The notes under the pieces are model-generated. The model made no database searches and was not told where the DNA came from. It saw only the letters and a list, made by a program, of their open reading frames with translations. Positions 1 to 10,438 of a stretch of DNA of 64,000 nucleotides are shown here, one piece after another; the first letter of the stretch is position 1; every line of letters begins with the position of its first letter. Position numbers and translations under genes: made by a program. Source of the DNA: Phoenix dactylifera (lineage: Eukaryota; Streptophyta; Magnoliopsida; Arecales; Arecaceae); contig NC_052402.1 in NCBI RefSeq assembly GCF_009389715.1, positions 23,694,013 through 23,758,012 on the forward strand, read 5' to 3'.

Positions 1-160
1 TGCCAACATCAATATCCTCAATTCCCGTTCTTCCTGACCAATAAAAAGTTTCATTAAAACCAAGATCTGAGACAATAGAAGAAAGGTAACTTTTACTACC
101 TATCATCTCATCTTCTTGAGAATTATAAGTAGGTCCAGTCAAAATCTATTTTATATATTG
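1..160 (-). other. Possible internal exon of unknown gene
   Basis: On the minus strand one frame stays open from about position 150 to the window edge and reads roughly TGPTYNSQEDEMIG, then a stretch containing FYWSGRTGIEDIDVG. An AG lies just upstream (about position 151), but its polypyrimidine tract is weak. The frame does not obviously join in phase to the PP2C-like exon at 761-1034. I do not recognise the protein. It could be a later exon of that gene, an exon of another gene, or a transposon fragment. Confidence 0.22.
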
Positions 161-760
161 AGGATATGAGAAAAGTTACTTTAAAGAAAGAAATATAGGG
201 CTTTTCTGTTCAAATTTTCCGCAGTTTACCGAAACCAGCACTCCAAATTTATCACCCAAGTTTTACCACTTGATCATATTTCATTTAAACAGTTAAATAT
301 TTTGCAAAATCAAAATATGTACGTTTTTCGAAAAATGTTTTTAACAGAATAGGAAGTTACAAAATGTTCCAATATAAATCACCAACCTATCATATTTATA
401 CTCACAGAAACTAACAGCCATAAGAACAATTCCCTTCCAATATTTCCTAGCATTGTTGCTTCATTTTCACAAAAATTTCAAGAATTCTTTGTTTTCCAAA
501 AACAATTTCTTTTTTAGCCAAACAAAATTTTTTTCCCTAGTTTAAGATTAATAATTCGAACAATATAATTTCACTCAAGAGACCAGACTACCAGCTAAAC
601 AGTTTGACATTCCCTACCACTCTCAGCATTGTGTGGTCCAAGTTTTAGGGCTTTCGTCTATATCACATAGAAATATAAGCCCTAACAGCAGTCTAAATCC
701 AAGAAAAGGGTAACAGAAGGAAGATATTCAATAACCCGTCCAGGTGAGAAACGATCGTAC

Positions 761-1034
761 CAAGGAAGGGAATCCGCATGCCGAGGGCGCAGACGGTGCG
801 GTCCTCCTGGGAGCGGCGGCGTCCCAGGTGCATGGCGGCCTGGCAGTTGGGCGGCGGGCGGCGGGCGTCGTCGGCGAGGAGGGTCCAGCGGGAGCACTTG
901 GGGGACTGGAAGACGGCCGGAGCGCCGCCCTCCCGGTAGACGGCGAGGCATGTGAGGGACTCGCCGGAGGAGGACGGGATCGGGCGGAGGAGGAGGAGCA
1001 GCAGCCCAAGAAGAATGATGCCCTGTACGGCCAT
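761..1034 (-). CDS. PP2C-like phosphatase, first coding exon (partial gene)
   Basis: ATG at 1034 opens a 91-codon exon ending in phase 1 at a GTACGA donor (760). The protein starts with a strong hydrophobic signal or anchor segment (residues about 4-20, with a run of Leu). An extracytoplasmic-like stretch follows with SLTCLAVYREGGAPAVFQSP, then the motif GRRRSQEDRTVCAL. The RR-SQEDR motif matches the start of PP2C phosphatase domains, whose first metal-site region follows the conserved Glu-Asp. The combination of signal peptide, EGGAPAVFQSPKC and SQEDRT resembles the plant PP2C group of Arabidopsis At3g63320/At3g63340. This rests on recall of the family, not on a search. The catalytic core would lie left of the window, so phosphatase activity cannot be judged. 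The exon is GC-rich compared with its flanks, as is common for monocot first exons. Confidence 0.6.
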
Positions 1035-2810
1035 AGAATTCGCTCAGAGTTTACAAACCGTTCGGGAGAAGAGAAACCGAAGGGAAGAATCGAGCAGAGG
1101 GAGCCCCTGGAAGACAAGGAAAAGGATCGAATCATGGATCTACAGCAAAATTTTAGATGGGCCCCATTGTCCGGTTGAAACTTCTAGCTTTAAATAGCGT
1201 TTTTGGGGTGCCAAACGGGTAGAGTCCGCTCTCCGCAGGGTTGGGTCAAATAAATTTAGGTCAATAATCTCTCAATCCTAATCCAGCTTATTTATTGAAT
1301 AGATTAAAAATTTAGATTCAAACCTAATTATTTTATTAAATAAATAATTTAATTCAATCTATAAAAAGCCCCACCTGGTTAAGCAGTTAAAGCATTGCCA
1401 GCCATGATTATAGTGAATCCTACCAAAATTGTTATTACTTGTTATAACAACCATTATTTATCTCAAAAAATAACTATTAAATTTTTAATGTTATAGTAAC
1501 TACTGCAATAATGATTATCATAATGATGTTATATGAAAAATAATATTCGGTGACCAAAAAAATAATGACAATAGATTTCTCCTCACTTTTTATTGGATAA
1601 AATGATATTAACTTTAGATGTACAATCATTTTTAGAGAAACTCAAGAGACAAAAAGATAAATTTTGAAAAATTTTGTTTTATTTAAAGGAAGGTATAAAT
1701 GAGAATAGCAATAATTATGGATAAATAAAAATATGTTATAATAGAAAATGCTAATCTTATATTTTTCATGTTATTTATCTCTATAATAGGTTGGAAGGTG
1801 GACAAAACCACGGTTATTATTAGACACCATTTTTTCTATTATAATAGTCATTATAAAGTTTGTCGTACCCAATATAACAAAGTTCATAGATGCCATAGAG
1901 TTTACTATAATACCTATGTTGAACACATAATCCAATAAAAATAAAATGGATTTTATTGACATGGGTAACATATAAACAAAAGGATCGACTCTTGTTAATT
2001 TTTTCAGGAGGCCAAATTCATGGAAAATCAATTTGGGATCTAGATTGTAAAGTAAATAAATCATCTTGCTTGAATGGTTTAAAGGATCTAATCATGTGCT
2101 TGACCTCAAGGCTTTCAATTGTATATAATAGAGATTGCGAGAGAGTACTTTGCTACTATGTTTTTTTTTTCCATCCAACGATGAGGTGGAAAAGGTGTGA
2201 TTCAAATGGAAGAATTCTCTTTTGGGAGGTTTCGCTGTCGGGGGTTTCATCCGAATGTAATGGGTAGGGAATCAAAGCTCTACTAGCAATTAGAAAAGGA
2301 GTTTCATATCCTAGCAAGTGTACATGGTGGCTTAAAAATTCAGGCTGCAGCTTTTCAAATCACCCAAGAATTTTGTACTAGTAAGTATTAGTACATATTT
2401 AGAAAATCATAGTAAACATATTTAAATATTAAGGAATTGTTAAATTGCCCTTAACCCAAATAAAAGTGAGGTTGATCTTGACTAAATATGTAATAAGGAT
2501 GAAAACAACCGGCATAAAATGTAAAATTTCATATTTCAATAATAAAGAGAAATGAGCTACCATTCTTTTGTTCCCGTGGAAAAATAGGCCCTGTGATGAT
2601 CAATGGTCAATAGCCTTAAGAAGAAAAGAAAAGACAGTATTAAAATAATAATATAAAAAATTGTTGATGAGCAGCTAAGGCTGTTTCCACATCCCAAGTT
2701 CTATATCTCCATTCAAGCAGAAAGAAAGCAGAGCCTGATAATTTTCCCACTGCCTTCAGAAACTAAAAACAGAGCTTCAATATCCTCAGTGACTAAGAAT
2801 ATTTTATTGG
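1035..2810. other. AT-rich intergenic stretch
   Basis: This holds the leader and promoter side of the PP2C-like gene (1035 to about 1250). About 1.5 kb of AT-rich sequence follows, in which I find no credible exon, RNA gene or repeat with clear ends. The short ORFs here have no coding character. Confidence 0.5.
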
Positions 2811-2889
2811 GGGAATTAAAGGTCGGTCCAGCATTGGACCGAACTATATTTTTTAGTCCCTATTGACCGGTTTTATAACAACCGGTCCA

Positions 2890-3140
2890 TTGTGATTCCG
2901 CCTTTCGTCATGAGATGAAAATAGCTCTCTTCCTCTCGCCCGATTCCGCTTCCTCTCTTCCCACAAAAATAGCCCTCTTCCTCTTGACCTATTCCGCTTC
3001 ATCTCTTCCCCTGTTTCAATCCTCTCTTCCCACGAAAATAGCCTTCTTCCTCTCGACCAATTCCACTTCATCTCTTCCCCTATTTCAATCCTCTCTTTCC
3101 ACGAAAATAGCCCTCTTCCTCTCGACCGATTCTGTTTGAT
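2890..3140. repeat. ~70-bp tandem repeat, C/T-rich
   Basis: A unit containing AAAATAGCCCTCTTCCTCTYG followed by ATTCCGCTTCATCTCTTCCC recurs with a spacing of about 70 bp. Copies are anchored near 2927, 2966, 3034 and 3105; the first interval is shorter. The copies are imperfect. The repeat sits in the terminal part of the decayed Mutator-like element and may be its subterminal array. Confidence 0.6.
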
Positions 3141-3834
3141 TTTTAGTCCCCTATTTCAAACCCTAAAGCCATATACTATATCAATCGGCAAATCGCTTTT
3201 ACTCTCTTCCCCTATTAATCCATTCCCCTCGTCGAAATAAAGAAGCCTTCCGCTCTCCCGATCATTTGTTGTTATCCTCTCTTCACAACCATTATATGCT
3301 CTTCTGTTTTTCTCTCTTCCCACTCGAGTTTTGAGAGCTCGACTCTATTTTTCGCCCGGCCTCCGACTGAGAGTTGGGACTTGACGGAATGTTGCCGAAT
3401 CCCATTCTAAAAGCTTTCCCTAACACTCCTGATTTTGCCCTGTTCGTTGGTAACCGAAGCTTCACTCAACATTAGTTTCCAAACCTTTCCTGAGGCGTCT
3501 CTGCAGTCCTTCAACAAGTTTGTCAATCGTTGCAGTATACTTTCTCCAATTTTTTTCCCGAACACCAAACTGTTATATAGTATTATAGGGCATTTGTTTT
3601 TAAATTGTGGAAATGGTTAGGATTTGATAAATTAACAGACAGAGAAGTTGTGATAGCACATTTGAGATAATTGTCATGGAAAAACCATAAATATCCTTCA
3701 CTGATAGCTATTTAGTGCTATTTTTATTCTTTGTTATAGTTTTTAAGATCATTCATTAGCGCAAGATGTTTTCCTCAATTATGTATTTCTAATTTTGAGT
3801 TGATATTATTGAAAGTTATTGTCTGAATATATTT

Positions 3835-4700
3835 GTGATGCAGACATTTTGTATGGCTCTAATTCAAAGTAGAGGCAAAGCACCTGCTATTGGCCATTGG
3901 AAGGTGCTACTTCAGCCACTATGTCCATTTTATCGTCACCCTTGTCCGGTCTATGTCTCAGGAACAGAAAGAAAGGGTGATCGGCACTTTGTTTGGACAT
4001 ATGCTAGGTCTACCATATATCAAGCAGAGTAGGCCTGTCCTAGACACATTGCTTTCCTTCTAGAATGATGTGGAGGAGGATTTTTGGTTTGGTAAGATTC
4101 TAGTGCCTTTTGTAGGGAGTGAGTTTGCACCCATCCTTGATTTGAGTAGCACGAGTGATGACGTCGAATGGCATAGGGAGGGGAGGGTTCTGTTCGACCT
4201 CATCACCCCTTTTTTTAGAGTGACCACAAAAAGGCTGATAGGAATGCAGTAAAAAATAGATTACAATTACTTGTTGGAAAGAGCGGACGACAAGATGTAG
4301 AGGATTTCACCAAATTATGGGTTCTATATCTCTTTGTGACCATCCTCTTCCCAACTGTACACTACTATGTTCCTAAGTTATTATATTCATATATTGATAA
4401 TTTAGACCGCTTGGGTATCCGGCAGATATCTAGTCTAGCCAAAAGTGTGAGGAAAAGGAACATCACCAGCAAGAAATCTTCTGGATATATGGATGGCTGC
4501 ACGATTGCTCTTGTGGTAAGCATCTTAATGTTTCTTTATAATTTCATTGTTAAGATATGTATTGACTTCAAATTTGATGTTTACACTGGTTTTTGGCAGG
4601 CATGGGTTGTTAAGCATACGAACAACCTTCTAAGAGGCCACCGGCCACCATTTATGTATCCACATCTCCTGCATTAGAGCAACGCCCTATTTCCTCGCAA
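3835..4700 (+). pseudogene. DUF1985-like MULE accessory gene remnant
   Basis: Joining frames across stops gives a recognisable block: GTLFGHMLGLPYIKQSRPVL, then EEDFWFGKILVPF, EFAPILDLSS, VLYLFVTILFPTVHYYVP and SGYMDGCTIALV. The order of these motifs matches DUF1985 domains of plant transposon proteins, which are often followed by a Ulp1-like cysteine protease. Stops and shifts interrupt it: an in-frame TAG between VLDTLLSF and NDVEEDFW, a TAA after RLIGMQ, and a frame change before YLFVTILF. A GTAAGC at 4516 and a CAG near 4600 may be relics of an intron. No protease catalytic residues are visible. I infer a dead accessory gene of the surrounding element. Confidence 0.5.
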
Positions 4701-4967
4701 GGTAGGCACGATCGCCGAAGTTTTGAAGAACTTAAAAAAAATTTAGGTTTGAATATTCATTTCTAAGATCACAATTATTTTAACATGATGTAAAACTTAA
4801 GTTTTCTGATCGAGAAGCTAGGGCCTAGGGAGAAAGAGTTTCACCTTCTCTCGTGAGGAAGGCCACAAGTAAAAACTCTGATAGAAATGTGAGGAGATGA
4901 AGTATTGCAAAATGGGATGCATGAGATAACTCAAGTATCTGCATATTGTGTTTAACATTCCGCACAC

Positions 4968-7241
4968 TTACAACCACTTGTGAATTGGCACGGACGTTTC
5001 ACTTGCCGGCACATAGTTAACTCCATATGGCACACACCTATAATGTCTCAATGCATGCACATGCATGCTTACATGGCATGTAGAAGATTTGCCGGCTGCC
5101 GCAAGAGCAAGTGCAATTTTGGAGGTCAACTTTGCATGAGTAGTTTGTATCATTTACATTATATATTATTATGTTTGACGTAAACACGGATAATCTCCGA
5201 CCGTCTTCTGTATTTTTTTGCAAGACTTTCTTAGGATTGGGGCACAGATGTGTTTAAATACCATAACTTTGATTATGTCATTCATGCATCAATTGCATTA
5301 TTTGAAGCCTGATATGGTCAACCATATAAGGAATGAGCATATGGCGAGCCTCCATGATCCAACTATTAAAACACTCTGCCACGTTAGATATCATAATACC
5401 CCAGTGTGGACCTAGAAAGACTGCATTTGCCCAATGCTCTGGATTTGCATGCAGGAGAAAGGTTTTAGTCCCTAGGGCTTCTAATGTAAGCTTGCTAATT
5501 AATTTCTGAAAAACATTCAGCCTTGGAGTATAGGCAGCAGCATTTAGTAAATCAAGCAGCCTTTTTCTCTCAGTTGCACGATAATAGACAAGCACCTGCA
5601 TTGACAATTATCGAAGGATGAGATCTACGATATCTAAAATTAGTTAGATAAATTCTAGGTTGAAAATTCAGAATATGACGCTCCAAACCTGACTCTTGAA
5701 GTTGACTTTCACGTGATGGAAACAATATAAGTGGTAACTATCAGAAAAGTACTTTGGCACTGATTTAATAATTTTCTTATGTCTATATGTCATAAATGTG
5801 AACTACTAACCATGATAGTCACTGCAACTATGAATTACTTCTTTCAAAATTTGACAAAACCAGTTCCAATTGTCATCAGTCTCTGTATCGACCACACCAT
5901 AAGCAATAGGAAATATATCCTCGTTCGCATAGTTGGAAGTCACGCCAAGTAGTACACCTCCATCCTTATGCTTTATAAATGTTCCATCCATAAAAATCAG
6001 ATGTCTACATCCTCTTATGAAACCCATTACTGAAGCATGAAATGAAATGAATAGGCGTTTGAATCGACCTTCACTTGTTTCATACTTTGTAATGCTGCTG
6101 GAGTTGGTCTCAAGAATAGCCTTGCAATACCAGCGTATCCGGCCATAAGATTGTGATTTGTGACCATAAAGGTACTTCATTGTGATTTGTGACCATAAAG
6201 GTACTTCATAGCCACTTTCTTCTCATGCCAAGCTTGATGATACGGCAATTCAATACTATATTCTCGACGAATATCCTTTACGATATTAGTCGGCCTATAT
6301 AATGGCGTTTCTTGAGGTTTATCTTTAACAATATTCGAAACCCAACGTTTCTAAGCCTTAGGATGAGACCGGACTTGCAACCCTCCTCCGCATGTATGCT
6401 GGCTGTTCATTTTTTTAATTGCAAACCTTTTTTGATTCCCAAGTTGAGAAGTATGGATATGCCAAATTCATATTCTTCATATGCACATTCCACGATTACT
6501 TGCTGACGATTACTCTTCACAAACACAAAATCTTTGCAATTTGCAATGCAAAAGTTGCAAATTATGTCACGAAGAGTTTCCACATTCTTGAACTCCTGAC
6601 CAACACCCTCTATAGAGATTTTCCAAGCATCAAAAAAAAATTTTTGACTAGGTTCCTCTTCGATTGGGCTCTTGTTTTTTCGACAACTCGACCGAATTTA
6701 CTTGAGTCATCCTTTGAAACATTTTTGAATCTGCAACTCCACTCAACATTCTGGGATGGGCCACCATCTCTACAATAAGTTAAACAAAATTTCAGCATAC
6801 TAACTAACAATTTTGTGCTTAAAATGCACAAACTAAGAAGTGAAATATGCAATACAAGACTAATTTAAACTAAGAATAGCAAAACAGAAATACATGCAAT
6901 TATCTTGTGCAATACCTTATATCAATTACCACATCAGCAACTTCGGTCAGGAATGAAGAATAACTAACAACCATCTCGATCACCGGCACATTTAAGTTGA
7001 CATATATTTAATGCATATTCCAAACATCCTTATCGCTCATGAGCGTAACAAGCATTCTAAATTTGTTTGGAACATAAAATTTAACTTCTACCATCATAGG
7101 AGATAGATGTCTCCATCTTTTCACTATTTTCTTGCAAATTTGATTGAGATTTGTGTCCTCAGAGATAGAAATAATAAGAGCTTCGCTACCATAAGAATAA
7201 ATAGTCATGAAAACCAGGCTACTTGTGTTCTTTGAAGCCAT
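4968..7241 (-). pseudogene. MuDR-like transposase, degenerate
   Basis: Read right to left, the pieces follow the order of a MULE transposase. The N-terminal PB1-like region lies at 7241-7008 (MASKNTSSLVFMTIYSYG). The pre-DDE region follows at about 6420-6180 with QHTCGGGLQVRSHPKA, IVKDIRREYSIELPYHQAWH and KYLYGHKSQSYGRIRWYCKA. The DDE core spans 6100-5806 and carries RHLIFMDGTFIKHKDGG and NWNWFCQIL. A distal region at 5607-5278 contains NVAECFNSWI. A SWIM zinc finger lies at 5150-5040, with CTCSCGSRQIFYMPCKHACA. The copy is dead: there is an in-frame TAG at about 6354-6356 and a 29-bp tandem duplication at 6152-6209 that shifts the frame. Flanking pieces are also out of frame with each other. 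Confidence 0.8.
6152..6209. repeat. 29-bp perfect tandem duplication
   Basis: The 29-bp unit starting TGTGATTTGTGACCATAAAG occurs at 6152-6180 and again, identically, at 6181-6209. It lies in the transposase reading frame. Because 29 is not a multiple of three, it breaks that frame. Perfect identity indicates a recent event relative to the other damage in the element. Confidence 0.95.
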
Positions 7242-7559
7242 GACAATAGAAAAAGGAGAGAGGGATGAACTGATCGAAATTCAGAATGCTATTTTAACAA
7301 TGAAGCAAAGGGAATGCTGCTACGGGGACTCTTTTCTATACAGGATATTAGTAATGACAGACACAAAAAAAGTTTTCCATACACGATATTAACAATGGCA
7401 GACACACAAGAAGATAACCAAGCTAAAACAGGATTTTCTTTGAATCATAATCGAAAAACAGAGAAGAACAGAAGGATATCTCAGTGGATATCGGAAAATC
7501 GGAATAGAATTGCAACCGTTTGACTCTTCCGCAATCAAACCACCGCAACTAAAGATCAA

Positions 7560-7870
7560 AGGGGACTCTCTGCAAATAGATAAGAAGCTATCTGATTTTT
7601 CGGCAACAGGAAACAGAAAAGAAAACAGCGGAGAATTCCAACAGAGAAACTTTCCGGCAATCAAATCATGGCCGCTTAATATCAGAAGGACTCTCTACAA
7701 ACAGAGAAGCTATCTAATTTTTCGGCAACATGAAACAGAGAAGAAGACAGTGGTGACTTCCAATAGAGAAACTCTCCCAGACTCTCTGCAAATAGATAAG
7801 AAACTATCTATTTGTTTGGCCATAAAATACAGAAAAGAAGAGAGCGGAGAATTCCAACCGTTTCCACAAA
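7560..7870. repeat. Imperfect ~90-125 bp repeats upstream of transposase
   Basis: GACTCTCTGCAAATAGATAA or a close variant recurs near 7564, 7690 and 7779. Each copy is followed by related text such as AGCTATCTGATTTTTCGGCA and GAATTCCAACAGAGAAACT. The block lies just upstream of the MuDR-like coding relic and could be its subterminal repeats or promoter region. Confidence 0.55.
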
Positions 7871-7976
7871 CAAACCTTTACCGCCAACGAAGGGGCCACT
7901 TCGGAATTTAAAAAAAAAGGAAACCTCCATTAGGAACCGGGAATTAGGATATCCTCTCATCCTTGGACTGGAAATG

Positions 7977-8901
7977 GGGGGTTCTATATACACCCCCCCT
8001 ATTGCTAAGGACACCCCCCAAAAACCAAAAATAAAATACCCAAACTAACCTTTAGTGTAATTACCATATTGCCTTTGAAATTTTCTCAGTACACCCCCCT
8101 TTCCTCCTCCTCCGTTTCGTTTTGAAAAGAAAAAAAAAACACCCCTCAAACCCCCCTTAAACCCCTCGATCCATTTACATCGTTTAGGCGATCTTTGAAG
8201 GAGATTTAAGCCCCATTCGAAGCATGGACAAGCAACTAGTGATTTGGGACGAAGAATCGGCCGCAAAGGTACGTGTTCCATCTTGTTTCGAAATTTTTTT
8301 TTTTTTTCACGGTTCGTGCTCCGTTCGGCACTGGATCGCCGAACAAAAGGCTTCTGTTCAGCTGAACAGTGCCGAACAGAAGGCCTGTTCAGCTGAACAG
8401 TGCCGAACAGAAGCCTTCTGTTCGGCAACCCTCAACCGAACTCTTCTGTTCGGCTGCACAGTGCCGAACAGAAGGCTTCTGTCCGGCACTGTGCAGCCGA
8501 ACAGAAGGGTTCTGTCCGGCTCTGTGCAGCCGGACAGAATGCCGGCGACGAGAGGGAGAAGGAGGAACGGGGGGGTTTTGGGCGTTGGCGAGGTGCTTTG
8601 GGCGGAACAGTTCAAAGGGAGACGGAGGGGGTTTGGCCGCCGGCGAGGTGCTTGAGGCGAGGTTTTTTGGGCGGAAGGGAGAAGCCGGCGGGTGTTTTGG
8701 AGGGGAAGAGCGGGGTGGAGGGGGTTTGGGGGGTGTAGAGAGCAATTTAGGTGAGGGGGTGGGGAGGGTGGGGGGTAATTTAGAAATTTTTAATTTTTTA
8801 GGGGTGTCCTTAGCAAATGGGGGGGTGTAGAGAGTATTTAATTTTTTTTTAATTTTTGGGGGGTGTCCTGAGCAATAGGGGGGGTGTATATAGAACCACC
8901 C
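7977..8901. mobile_element. Non-autonomous Mutator-type element, 925 bp
   Basis: The ends are inverted copies of each other. The left reads GGGGTTCTATATACACCCCC then CTATTGCTAAGGACACCCCC; the right reads GGGGGTGTCCTGAGCAATAG then GGTGTATATAGAACCACCC. The 9-bp sequence CTGGAAATG flanks both sides (7968-7976 and 8902-8910), the length typical of Mutator elements. The interior holds a reading frame beginning MDKQLVIWDEESAAKV (8224-8271) that ends at a GTACGT donor-like site. It also holds a palindromic array (8310-8540) and a very G-rich segment (8540-8780). The right subterminal motif GGGTGTCCTTAGCAAAT occurs twice, at about 8802 and 8858. There is no transposase, so this is a MITE or Pack-MULE-like passenger; which gene was captured is unknown. 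Confidence 0.8.
8310..8540. repeat. Array of GCCGAACAGAAGGC palindromic units
   Basis: The words GCCGAACAGAAGGCTTCTGT and CTGAACAGTGCCGAACAGAA and their complements alternate through this block, so both strands carry the same words. At least ten copies of GAACAGAAG or CTTCTGTTC occur. The later copies carry a CCGGACAG/CTGTCCGG variant. The block could fold into several alternative hairpins. It sits inside the 925-bp Mutator-type element. Confidence 0.85.
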
Positions 8902-9056
8902 CTGGAAATGCCTATTTGGGTCAACAGAGACTCTATGTTACACCATAGTCATGGGGAGGGTGGGGAATTAATTTCCGCTATTTTATTTGATTAGTATCTC
9001 TTTCCCCAAAACAAGCTTAAGTCCAAATTGCAACTCACGAGTAAATTACAAAGATT

Positions 9057-9168
9057 GCACATTAAGAGCAAATACACAAAGCAAGATAGCACATCACTAG
9101 GTAGTCTACAACTGCACATTGAGCAAATACACAAAGCAAGATAGTACATCACTAGTTAGTCTACAACC
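9057..9168. repeat. 55-57 bp tandem duplication over the THO7 stop codon
   Basis: Copy 1 (9057-9113) and copy 2 (9114-9168) share GAGCAAATACACAAAGCAAG and AGTCTACAAC with few differences. The inner copy supplies the last THO7 codons and the TAA stop. The outer copy has the same codons with TAC at the stop position. Confidence 0.85.
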
Positions 9169-10438
9169 ATGGCCTCCGAGCCAACAGCACTACCATCTTC
9201 AATGCTAATCTTCTGCTCTTCCATGACAGCTCTGAGCTCATCTGCCAAGCTCTTTTGTTCATCCTCAATGGTATTCTGCAATTCATGAACCTGTAGAAAA
9301 AGAATTAAGCATTAGTCCTCATAATTCAAGGAACATCAGCAGGACTTCTCATGATGAAAAGAATTGGTTTTCTAGATTTCAGTAATTTCACATCATGTTC
9401 CCAAGTTTGGTGTTTCAAAATAATTTGACCTCAGAAAAAATAGGAGAACTTGCTGGAAGTTCTGAATGAATTCGGATATGGAGTGAAAACAGGCATATGG
9501 GAGGTAATAGCAGCTGACAAGAGCAGCACTCTGGGCAAAAAATAAAAAATAAAAATAAAACGAAAACTACCAACATATAGTCCAAGTTTGTCTTGTGAAT
9601 AGGTTGTGAGCAATGCGTCGACGATTCGTAGATTTTGTGAACCACATAATACTTGCATGAATAATTCAGTAGCACAAGAATGGTTTGGAGAACCATTAGC
9701 CAAATGAAAAATGTGTGAAAATTTGAGTACTTTTTATAATATTAAGCATATTGCGATGTTTATCTTATATCATCCCATCTATTGGGATTGAGAAGCTCAA
9801 ATAATCAAAACAATTTTAGAAAAAAACATTAAATACTAACTCACCACGTGCAGCAAAAGAGAGAATTGTTTCTTCCGAAGATCCAATGTCCTCACACATG
9901 CAGCATTCTCTGCCTCCAAAGTAACAATTTCCTTCTCTAGATCTGAGATAATTTTCTGAGTTTCTGACCTTGGGGGCTGCAAAGCAATCAGCTTCCTAAT
10001 GGCCTCACCCTCCTCCTTGTGCTGCCTCTCAATCTTGCTCTCCTCAAGTTGTTTTTTTAAGTCCCCAATATCAGCCTGAGCCTGTAAGATTTGTTGTTGG
10101 ATTTCTTCTTGCAGCTCATTGAAGCTCTCTTTCTCTCGGATGTTAGCATCAACCACTGCTTTGCTTTTAATAAGTGGGAGCTCAAAAGTGGCTATTTCTT
10201 GTAGGAAAGCCTTGTACGATCTCTCACAGTCACTTAGATTATCTGCGTCCTTCTCGATCTCAAGTGCCAAGGAGACAAACTTCTTTTGAAGCTTCTTTAA
10301 TGGTGGTTCACCCCGGGTAGTTGTGGTGCGAGTCAGAAGCCTGTGTTTAATTATCACATCATCTTCAAGAGGGCCAAAAGCATAATGTGCAGCCATCTCT
10401 TCACCTCTCCCAGCAATTTTTCTTCCTTTGGCTAGCAT
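9156..10438 (-). CDS. THO7: THO complex subunit 7
   Basis: There are two coding exons, 10438-9845 and 9290-9156, with a GTGAGT donor and a CTACAG acceptor, giving about 242 residues. The N-terminal block is diagnostic: [63 protein letters not shown]. It matches plant THOC7/Mft1 homologues of similar length. Residues about 115-200 are heptad-rich, for example [16 protein letters not shown], and form a predicted coiled coil. Within the TREX/THO complex this subunit helps couple transcription to mRNP assembly and export in the nucleus. The ATG at 10438 directly follows a splice-acceptor-like CAG, so the leader is spliced. The matching leader exon is probably 15973-16220. The tail reads [15 protein letters not shown] and ends AMVVD. 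Confidence 0.92.

Larger units (their letters stand above)
2820..7900 (-). mobile_element. Decayed Mutator-like element (two convergent genes)
   Basis: A MuDR-type transposase relic on the minus strand (about 4968-7241) and a DUF1985-like relic on the plus strand (about 3835-4700) point toward each other. They are flanked by repetitive, C/T-rich sequence on the left (2890-3140) and by imperfect ~90-125 bp repeats on the right (7560-7810). Plant Mutator elements that carry a second gene with DUF1985 or Ulp1 protease-like domains are known (the Kaonashi-type MULEs). I could not find convincing long terminal inverted repeats, so the outer limits are estimates. A short self-complementary motif, TCGGTCCAGCATTGGACCGA, lies near the left edge. 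Confidence 0.55.

Noticed and set aside
744-1178. 144-codon plus-strand ORF
   Set aside because: Antisense shadow of the GC-rich PP2C-like exon.
8224-8830. Several overlapping GC-rich ORFs of 85-153 codons on both strands
   Set aside because: They are by-products of the palindromic array and G-rich tract in the Mutator-type element; no domain and no consistent frame.
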